This document shows, piece after piece, positions 27,081 through 33,472 of a DNA stretch of 64,000 bases. This DNA comes from Myxococcales bacterium (GTDB taxonomy: Bacteria > Myxococcota_A > Polyangia > Palsa-1104), in NCBI GenBank assembly GCA_003170275.1, contig PNAM01000037.1, forward strand, positions 400-64,399, written 5' to 3'. The notes under the pieces are model-generated. The model was not told the DNA's origin. It did no database searches and was given only the letters and a program-made list of their open reading frames with translations. Each line of letters starts with the position of its first letter. Position 1 is the stretch's first letter. The position numbers and the translations under genes are program-made.

Positions 27081-27959
27081 CGACAGGCGCGACAGGGGCA
27101 CGCCGTTGTACACCGGCTCCACGCGCCGCCCGTCGGTGATGTCGAACACCGCGCGCGGCTCGATGCGCCCGAGCGCGAGGTCGGAGGCGAGCGGCGTGTA
27201 GTAGCTGCAACCGTCGAAGTAGTAGTGCGTGGCCTGCGTGTGGCGCGTGCGCGACGGATCGCGGATCGGGCTGCCGCCGTGCAACAGGTTCGCCGCCCAG
27301 AACAGCGCCTGACCGCGGCGCACGTCGATCTCGACCGGCTTGAGCTGCCGCGCGGCGATCAGCGCCTCGATGAAGTCTTCGTACTCGACGTAGTGCTCGT
27401 ACAGGCCCTTCTGGCGGCTCGCGGTCACGCCCAGATCGTGCAGGTCGAAGATCGGCAGCTTGTGGCTGCCCGGGTAGTAGCGCAGCGGGCCGTTGTCGGC
27501 GCCCACGTCCTCGAGCGCCAACCACACGCCGCACATGAAGCGCGCCGGGAAGCAGTGGAAGTGGATGGTGTCGGAGTGCGTGCGCTGCTGCGAGCCGACG
27601 CGGAAGTTCAAGGTCTGGAACGGGATCGGCCGGCGGCGATACAGGAGCGACAGCGTCTCGAGGATCTTCGGCCAGGTGGCGACCTGCTTGACCGCCGCGC
27701 TCAGCGACCAGGCGTCCTGGATGCGCGTGTGATCGGCGTAGGCGGCGGTGCCCGGGTGATACTTGCCCTCGAGATCGCGGACCACCGCGTCGAGCGTCGC
27801 TTCGGGCAGGCCGGTGTCGACGATCACGTAGCCGTTCTCGGCGAAGCCGCGCACCAACGCGCGCGACGGCTCGTCGAGCTCCGCGGCCGCGAGCAGCTCG
27901 GTGAAGAACGGCGAATCGACCCACGGCGTGTTGCGGTTCCAGTTCAACGTTTCTGCCAT
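27033..27959 (-). CDS. Second phytanoyl-CoA dioxygenase-like oxygenase
   Basis: 308 residues from the ATG at 27959, preceded by GGGGAG with four bases of spacing. Iron site: His-x-Asp in QQRTHSDTIHFHC, distal His in AANLLHGGSPIRDPSRT, followed by Arg in RTRHTQATHYYF. The strand block GVWLALEDVGADNGPLRYYP is typical of the family. This copy is only distantly like that at 15249-16187: its spacing between motifs and its C-terminal YNGVPLSRLSLRVRS end differ, so they probably act on different substrates. It overlaps the upstream GT2 gene on the same strand by 16 bp and converges on the GT at 25644-27080 with a 48-bp overlap. Confidence 0.86.
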   Translation of the reverse strand: MAETLNWNRNTPWVDSPFFTELLAAAELDEPSRALVRGFAENGYVIVDTGLPEATLDAVVRDLEGKYHPGTAAYADHTRIQDAWSLSAAVKQVATWPKILETLSLLYRRRPIPFQTLNFRVGSQQRTHSDTIHFHCFPARFMCGVWLALEDVGADNGPLRYYPGSHKLPIFDLHDLGVTASRQKGLYEHYVEYEDFIEALIAARQLKPVEIDVRRGQALFWAANLLHGGSPIRDPSRTRHTQATHYYFDGCSYYTPLASDLALGRIEPRAVFDITDGRRVEPVYNGVPLSRLSLRVRSLLARVDKLLP

Positions 27960-28954
27960 CTGACTCCCCATTTTGCCTCGAAGCGGCGGCGATTTTGCCA
28001 CCAGATGCGCAGGTAGCGGGCCGGCGCCAGACGCGAGAAGGCGGCGCCGCCGTAGTGATGAACATACACGTCGCGCGCGAGCACCACGCGGCGGCCGCGG
28101 CGGTGCACGGCCATCGCCAGATCGTCGTCCTCGAACATGCCTACCTGATAGCGCTCGTCGAGGCCCGAGAGCTCGCGATAGAGAGCGCGCGGCATGGCGG
28201 CGCAGAACAGCGTGAGCATGGGCAGCTCGTCGGTGACACCGGCGTGCGCGGCGGTGTACTCGGCGGCGAAGCGGAACATGCCGTCGAGATCCGCGTAGTG
28301 CGTGCCGAGCTGCGCCTCGTTGCCGCACGAGTTGGTGACTGGGCCGATCAGGCCGATCGACGGATCACGATCGAGCGGCGCGATCAGCCGTTCGAGCCAG
28401 CCGGGCGTGACCACCGTGTCGTTGTTGAGGAACACCAGCAGCTCGCCGCGCGCGATCGCCGCCGCCTGGTTGTTGGCGGGCGCGAACCCGCGGTTGTCGT
28501 CGTTGGCGATCACCTCGAGCGGCAGGAGGCCTCGCTGCGCGCGCAGCCACTCGACGGTGCCGTCGCCCTCGCCCTCGAATGAATGGTTGTCGACGACGAT
28601 CAGCTCGAACGGCGTCGCTCCGGCGGCCCGTTGCACGGAGGCCAGGCACAGCCGCGTGAGCTCGAGGTTGCCGTAGGTGACCATGAGGATGCTGACGCGC
28701 GGCGGCGCCTGGTAGCGCACCGGGCGCGTGGCATCGAGCGTTGCAGGCGTTCCCCACGCCGCATGGCTGCGCGCGCACTCGACCGCCTGCGCGTCGGTGA
28801 CGCGCGCCGGGTACAAGCCCATTCGCAGCCGCTCGCCGAGGACGCGCGGCAGGCGATCGCGGATCGCCGCCAGCGGCAAGCGGCGCGCGAGGGCCTGCAC
28901 GCCCTGCCGGGGCAGGAAGAACGCCCACCACGCCACCTCGTCGGAGATGCCCAT
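27944..28954 (-). CDS. GT2 glycosyltransferase (rhamnosyltransferase-like)
   Basis: 336 residues. GT-A landmarks: PRVSILMVTYGNLELTRLC, ELIVVDNHSFEGEG, LEVIANDDNRGFAPANNQA, the metal site LLVFLNNDTVVTPGWLERL, and GMFEDDDLAMAVHRRGRRV. The N-terminal 80 residues have a weak hydrophobic stretch (WWAFFLPRQGVQ) that might be an amphipathic membrane anchor. The C-terminal end KWGVRWQKR is basic. First of a two-gene leftward operon with the PhyH-like oxygenase, so the two may act on one glycan. It starts 12 bp from the divergent cellulose-synthase-like gene. Confidence 0.89.
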   Translation of the reverse strand: MGISDEVAWWAFFLPRQGVQALARRLPLAAIRDRLPRVLGERLRMGLYPARVTDAQAVECARSHAAWGTPATLDATRPVRYQAPPRVSILMVTYGNLELTRLCLASVQRAAGATPFELIVVDNHSFEGEGDGTVEWLRAQRGLLPLEVIANDDNRGFAPANNQAAAIARGELLVFLNNDTVVTPGWLERLIAPLDRDPSIGLIGPVTNSCGNEAQLGTHYADLDGMFRFAAEYTAAHAGVTDELPMLTLFCAAMPRALYRELSGLDERYQVGMFEDDDLAMAVHRRGRRVVLARDVYVHHYGGAAFSRLAPARYLRIWWQNRRRFEAKWGVRWQKR

Positions 28955-28965
28955 CGCTTGCGTGA

Positions 28966-30450
28966 ATGTACTATGTTTGCGGTGCGATGCCCGTGCTGCG
29001 CGTGACCCTCGAGTGGCTGCTGGCGGGCTTGCAGGCGGGGCTGTGGCTGCTGCTGGTGGCGGGCGGGGTTCACCTGTTGCGCTCCGCGGCGTGGGCGTTC
29101 GGGCGGCGGCTGCCGTCGCCGGGTTCGCCCGCCGAGCTCGCGGCGCCGCCGGTGGTGACCGTGCAGCTTGCGTTGCGCAACGAGCGCTACGTGGCCGAGC
29201 GCGTGTTGCGCGCGGCGTGCGCGCTCGACTGGCCGCGCGATCGACTCGAGGTGCAGGTGCTCGACGACTCCGACGACGAGACCGTCGCGCTGGTCGATCG
29301 GGTCGCGACCGAGCTGCGCGCCGCCGGGCACGACGCGCAGGTGATCCGCCGCGAAGGGCGCGCGGGGTACAAGGCGGGCGCGCTGCAGCACGCGCTCGGA
29401 CGCGCGCGCGGCGAGTATCTGCTGCTGCTCGACGCCGACTGCGTGCCCGCGCCCGACCTGATCCGCCGGCTGCTGCCGCCGCTGCTCGACGACGCGCAGG
29501 TGGCGTTCACGCAGGCGCGCTGGAGCTTCGACAACGAGCGCAAGAGCCTGCTCACGGGCGTGCAGGCGATCATCCTGCACGCGCTGTTCGTGGTCGAGCA
29601 ATCGCGGCTGTCGGCGCTCGGCAAGCCGGTGCAGTTCAACGGCACGAGCGGCATCTGGCGCAAGCGCGCGCTCGAGGCCGCGGGCGGCTGGCTCGGGCGT
29701 GGCGCGGGCGCGTCGGTGACCGAAGATCTCGATCTGTCGTATCGCGTGCAGCTCGCCGGCCTCTCCGGCCGCACGCTGCCCGAGGTCGTGGTGCAGACCG
29801 AGCTGCCGTCGACGATGGCGGCGTTCCGCGCGCAACAAGAGCGCTGGGTGCGCGGCTCGGGCGAGGTCTTGCGCGCGCTCGGGCGACGCGTGCTCGGCGG
29901 CAGCGCGCCCGCCGGTGCGCGGCTGTCGATGCTCGGGCACCTGTTGCGGCACGCGCGCCAGCCGTACCTGGTGCTGCTCGCGCTGTGGCTGCCGGCCCTG
30001 CAGCTCGGCTTGGTTCAGCCGCGCGTGAGCGTGCCGTGGGCGTGGCCGGCGGTGCTCGCCTGGCTGTGGCTGGCGGTGGGCGCGTACTACGCCGCCACGC
30101 TGCGGCGCCTCGGCCGCTCGCCGCTCGGCGGGTTCGCGTGGGCGCCGGTGGTGCTGGTGCTCTCGCTCGGCCTCTCGATCGCGCTCACGCTGGCGCTCTT
30201 GCGCGGCGTCTTCTCGACAGGCGCCGCCGAGTTCGTGCGCACGCCCAAGACCGCCGGCTCGCTGGCGGCGACCTATCGCCCGCCGCGTCAGATCCTCTCC
30301 ATGCTCGAGGTGCTGCTCGGCCTCGGGTACCTGGCGCTCGGCGTGCGCGCGGTGCAGTGGCAGGCCTGGCCCACCGCCGCCGCCGATCTGCTCCTGTTCA
30401 CGCCCGGCTTTTTATGGGTCGGCGCCGCGTCGTTGGCGGGCGGAAAATGA
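28966..30450 (+). CDS. Cellulose-synthase-like (CslA/glucomannan type) processive glycosyltransferase
   Basis: 494 residues (ATG 28966; ATG 28987 is an alternative). One N-terminal helix (about 18-37), a cytosolic GT2 domain and four to five C-terminal helices (about 325-490) give the processive synthase topology. Catalytic set: VQVLDDSDDETV (substrate Asp), LLLLDADCVPAPD (DxD), TEDLDLSYRVQ (base, TED) and FRAQQERWVRGS (QxxRW). It belongs with ceramide-glucosyl/glucomannan synthase-like proteins and would make and extrude a beta-linked polymer through the inner membrane. It overlaps the LytM gene by 4 bp, which hints at a polymer that must cross or attach to the cell wall. No cyclic-di-GMP PilZ domain is present. 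Confidence 0.92.
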   Translation: MYYVCGAMPVLRVTLEWLLAGLQAGLWLLLVAGGVHLLRSAAWAFGRRLPSPGSPAELAAPPVVTVQLALRNERYVAERVLRAACALDWPRDRLEVQVLDDSDDETVALVDRVATELRAAGHDAQVIRREGRAGYKAGALQHALGRARGEYLLLLDADCVPAPDLIRRLLPPLLDDAQVAFTQARWSFDNERKSLLTGVQAIILHALFVVEQSRLSALGKPVQFNGTSGIWRKRALEAAGGWLGRGAGASVTEDLDLSYRVQLAGLSGRTLPEVVVQTELPSTMAAFRAQQERWVRGSGEVLRALGRRVLGGSAPAGARLSMLGHLLRHARQPYLVLLALWLPALQLGLVQPRVSVPWAWPAVLAWLWLAVGAYYAATLRRLGRSPLGGFAWAPVVLVLSLGLSIALTLALLRGVFSTGAAEFVRTPKTAGSLAATYRPPRQILSMLEVLLGLGYLALGVRAVQWQAWPTAAADLLLFTPGFLWVGAASLAGGK

Positions 30451-31361
30451 AAGCCTGGCTGTGCCTGGCCCTGCTCGCCGGCTGCGCGCATCCCGAAAAA
30501 TGCGCGTTGCGGCTGCCGTTTCAGTCGGGGGAGGCGCGCCTGGTGATCCAGGGGAACGACGGCGCGTTCAGCCACACCGGGCGCTATCGCTACGCGTGGG
30601 ACTTTCGCATGCCGGTAGGGACCGCGGTGACCGCGGCGGCCAACGGCGTGGTGGCGGAGGTGATCGATCAGTTCGCCGAGGGGCGGCCGGATCATGCGCT
30701 CGACGAGCGCGCCAACCTGGTGGTGATCGATCACGGCGGCGCGCGCTTCTCGGTGTACCAGCACCTGTCGCCGGGCGGCGCGCTGGTCGCCGAGGGCGAG
30801 ACCGTGACCCGCGGCGAGCCGATCGCCCGCTCGGGCAACTCCGGCTTCACCAGCGAGCCGCACCTGCACTTCGCGGTGATCGATCATCGCAACCGCTCGC
30901 AGCCGGCGTGCTTCGCCAACGTCGCGGGCGACGGCGTCCCGCGCCAGGGTCAGCTGGTGCGGCCGCGCGCGATCGTGCTGCCGCCGTCGACGTTGCCGCG
31001 CGACACGTTTTCCGAGAACGGGATCGCGCTCGAGTCCGACGTTCCCGCGCGCCGCTTCACCGCGCCCCTCACCCTTCGCGGCCGGGCGACGCGTTCGGCC
31101 AGGCGCGTTGTCGCGGTCTTCTTGCCGCGCGCGCGCGACGGGCGCAAGCAGACCTTCTTCGGCGACCTCGACGCGGAGGCGCGCTTCTCGATCGCCGTCG
31201 ATCCGGCCGCGCTCGCCGAGCTGGGCCCGGCGCTCGACTTCGTGCTCGCGCTCGAGGCCGCCGACGGGACCTACCGCTTCGACTTCTCGGTGCCGGTGGT
31301 GGTCAGGGCACTTCCTGCGGGTGGCGGATCAAGCTCAGCACCCACAACACGGTCCCGGTGA
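30447..31361 (+). CDS. LytM/M23-family metallopeptidase lipoprotein
   Basis: The ATG at 30447 overlaps the transferase stop (ATGA); 304 residues. Lipoprotein signal LALLAGC puts Cys13 on the membrane. The M23 domain covers residues about 40-150: His43 (FSHTGRYRYAWDF) and Asp52 as metal ligands, GVVAEVIDQF, His106 (YQHLSPGG) and His139-Leu-His141 in EPHLHFAV. The usual H-x(3-8)-D spacing is kept, so it may be active, cutting peptidoglycan peptides. A C-terminal beta-rich region (LTLRGRATRSARRVV, LDFVLALEAADG) follows. The last 59 bp are also coding on the opposite strand (lipoprotein 31303-31749). Confidence 0.87.
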   Translation: MKAWLCLALLAGCAHPEKCALRLPFQSGEARLVIQGNDGAFSHTGRYRYAWDFRMPVGTAVTAAANGVVAEVIDQFAEGRPDHALDERANLVVIDHGGARFSVYQHLSPGGALVAEGETVTRGEPIARSGNSGFTSEPHLHFAVIDHRNRSQPACFANVAGDGVPRQGQLVRPRAIVLPPSTLPRDTFSENGIALESDVPARRFTAPLTLRGRATRSARRVVAVFLPRARDGRKQTFFGDLDAEARFSIAVDPAALAELGPALDFVLALEAADGTYRFDFSVPVVVRALPAGGGSSSAPTTRSR

Positions 31362-31749
31362 TCATCAGCGGCTCCGCCGAGGGCGCCAGGATCAGCCCGG
31401 TGGTCTTGAGCGTGTCGGTGCTCGGGATCAGATAGAGCAACGTTCCGGTGATCGAGATCGCCGATCCGATCCAGGTGAGCAGGTGCCCTGCGAGCAGCAT
31501 CTGCGATTTGGCGCGCGACTTGATGACAATCCTCGGAGGCGTCGCCGGCGTAGTCGCTTGCGGCTCGGCAGTATCGAGCAACAACGTGCTCGCCCGCAGG
31601 TGCACCGCCTTGCCATCTTTCACGCGCGTTGCGTTCACAACCTCGGGCGGCGTCACCCGCACCCGCTCGAAGTCGCCCGCGTCGATCACATACCGATGCG
31701 GCACATAGCAGCCCGACAGGAGCAGCAGGATCGCAGTCGCGCGCATCAT
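31303..31749 (-). CDS. Putative lipoprotein with C-terminal membrane segments, in the ku operon
   Basis: 148 residues; lipobox LLLLSGC (Cys14) after MMRATAI. The middle is Pro/Thr-rich (ATTPATPPRIVIKS). Two hydrophobic segments near the end (HLLTWIGSAISITGTLLYLI and PLMITGTVLWVLSLI) could be transmembrane helices. A lipoprotein with helices is unusual but possible. It overlaps the M23 gene by 59 bp on the other strand and its start overlaps the MerR/TPR stop by 4 bases (ATGA), making it the third gene of the ku operon. I do not recognise the family. Confidence 0.7.
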   Translation of the reverse strand: MMRATAILLLLSGCYVPHRYVIDAGDFERVRVTPPEVVNATRVKDGKAVHLRASTLLLDTAEPQATTPATPPRIVIKSRAKSQMLLAGHLLTWIGSAISITGTLLYLIPSTDTLKTTGLILAPSAEPLMITGTVLWVLSLIRHPQEVP

Positions 31750-32573
31750 CGGCCCTGTGTCAGCTTGCGATAGGCCTTCAAGTGCCGCAGCGCCGCGGTC
31801 TGCTGGCCGAGCTTTTCGTACACGCGCGACACGTAGTAGTGCGCGTCCGCCGACGAGGGATCGCTCTCGAGCGCGCGCTGATACGCGCCCACCGCCAGAT
31901 CTAGCTTGCCCGCGCCGTCGAGCAGCACGCCCAGGTTGAGCCAGGCGATCGCGTGCTCGGGCTGCGCGTCGATCGCCTGCCGGTAGTGCGCCTCGGCCGC
32001 GTCCAGCTCGCCGGCCTCCTGCAGCAGGCGCCCGAGGTTGACGTGCGCGTCCGCGTGCAACGGATCGAGCTCGACCGCGCGCCGGTACGCATCGCGCGCA
32101 TCCGACGGCGCCGAGACCTCGAGGTTGAGCGCCAGCTCGAACCAGTCGTCGATGGTCTTTTCCGCCTCGCCGGCGATCGCCTTCTTCGCCGCGCGCTCGA
32201 GGATCGGCGCCACCTTGAGCGCGAGCGTCGCCACCTCGAAATCGAACAGCCCCTGGCCGTCTTCCGGATTCCAGCGCGCGCGCCCGTCGCGCACCACCAC
32301 CTCGTTGCCCTCGGCCGAGATCGCCAGGCCGGTCAACGGCCTCCCGGTCGGCAGCTGATCGCGCAGCTTGCTCAGCACCCGCTTGACCCGCCTCGGCGCG
32401 ATCTCCGCGTCCATCAATCCCTTGGCGGTGCGCAACAGCACCAGATCCTGAAAGCTGAACACCAGCTCGCCGCGCGCCCCGCGCACCGGCTCGAGGAACC
32501 CGGCGCGCACGTACGAGCGCACCTGTCCGAGGGTGAGCCGCAAGAGCTGAGCAACTTCCTTGGCGGAGTACAC
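31746..32573 (-). CDS. MerR-type HTH protein with C-terminal TPR repeats
   Basis: 275 residues from GTG 32573, which overlaps the ku stop by one base (TAGTG). Residues 1-75 form a MerR-like winged helix: SAKEVAQLLRLTLGQVRSYV, then the wing segment AGFLEPVRGARGELVFSF and helices up to LMDAEIAPRRVKRVLSKL. No metal-binding cysteines are present. Residues about 150-275 contain tetratricopeptide repeats (AYRRAVELDPLHADAHVNLG, AEAHYRQAIDAQPEHAIAWL, AVGAYQRALESDPSSADAHY). A DNA-binding domain plus protein-interaction repeats points to a regulator or a scaffold, here placed between ku and a lipoprotein. Role in end joining is inference. Confidence 0.88.
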   Translation of the reverse strand: MYSAKEVAQLLRLTLGQVRSYVRAGFLEPVRGARGELVFSFQDLVLLRTAKGLMDAEIAPRRVKRVLSKLRDQLPTGRPLTGLAISAEGNEVVVRDGRARWNPEDGQGLFDFEVATLALKVAPILERAAKKAIAGEAEKTIDDWFELALNLEVSAPSDARDAYRRAVELDPLHADAHVNLGRLLQEAGELDAAEAHYRQAIDAQPEHAIAWLNLGVLLDGAGKLDLAVGAYQRALESDPSSADAHYYVSRVYEKLGQQTAALRHLKAYRKLTQGR

Positions 32574-33427
32574 TAGTCCTTCGCGGACTTCTTCTTCTTG
32601 GCCGCGGGCTCGGCGCGCTTGGCCGGCTTGGCGGCGAGCGCGGGCGCCTCGGACTTCTTGCCCAGCGACGCCTTGAGCGCCTCCATCAGATCGATGATCT
32701 GCGCCTTGGGCGCCTCCGCCGGCGAGATCGCGATCTCCTGGCCCGCCACCTTGCGCTCGATCTGTTCCTGGATACGCTTGCGCACCTCGTCCTCGTACGC
32801 CGCCGGGTTGAAGGTCTCGTGCGAGATCTGATCGATCAGCTGCATCGCCAGCTTGAGCTCCTGCTCGCGCACCTCGCCGTCGGCTATAGGGATGTCCTTG
32901 GCGGAGCGCACCTCGTCGGCGTAGCGCAGCTGCTGCATGACCAGCTTGTCGTCCTCGCCCGGGCGCAGCATCACCAGGTACTGCTTGCCGCGCGCCGCAT
33001 ACTTGGCGAGCGCGGTCCGCCCGCTGTCCTTCATCGCGCGCGCGAGCAGCCGGTACGCCTTCTCGCCGCCCTTGTCGGGCCCGAGGTAGTAGGCCTTGTC
33101 GAAGTACACCGGGTCGACCTGCGTGGCCGGCACGAACTCGGTGATCTCGATCGTCTGCGTCGCCTTCTCCTCGAGCTCTTTCAGCTCCTCGGGCGTGAAG
33201 GTGACGTATTGATCTTTGGAGAACTCGTAGCCCTTGACCATGTCGGCGCGTTCGACCACCGAGCCGTCCTTGATACACAGGTACTGCTGCTTCAGGCGCG
33301 AGCCGCAGTCCTTGTGCAACAGGTTGAACGAGATGCTCGACCCCGCTTCGGTCGCCGAGTACATCTTGATCGGGATCGAAACCAGGCCGAAGGAAACGGT
33401 CGCTGAGCCCATCGCGCGAGCTGCCAT
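32573..33427 (-). CDS. ku: Non-homologous end-joining protein Ku
   Basis: Bacterial Ku is a ring dimer that binds DNA double-strand ends and recruits LigD. The 284-residue protein has the conserved N-terminus GSATVSFGLVSIPIKMYSATE, the ring core (KDCGSRLKQQYLCIKDG, with a CxxC-less cysteine pair; PVYFDKAYYLGPDKGGEKAY) and the end segment FNPAAYEDEVRKRI. The last 45 residues are Lys/Ala/Pro-rich, typical of the DNA-sliding C-terminal extension. It starts 46 bp from the divergent ligD. With the MerR/TPR and lipoprotein genes it forms a leftward operon. Confidence 0.97.
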   Translation of the reverse strand: MAARAMGSATVSFGLVSIPIKMYSATEAGSSISFNLLHKDCGSRLKQQYLCIKDGSVVERADMVKGYEFSKDQYVTFTPEELKELEEKATQTIEITEFVPATQVDPVYFDKAYYLGPDKGGEKAYRLLARAMKDSGRTALAKYAARGKQYLVMLRPGEDDKLVMQQLRYADEVRSAKDIPIADGEVREQELKLAMQLIDQISHETFNPAAYEDEVRKRIQEQIERKVAGQEIAISPAEAPKAQIIDLMEALKASLGKKSEAPALAAKPAKRAEPAAKKKKSAKD

Positions 33428-33472
33428 GTTGAGTATCCTAGATCAAATCGTTAATGTGCGCTAATTCCCTAC

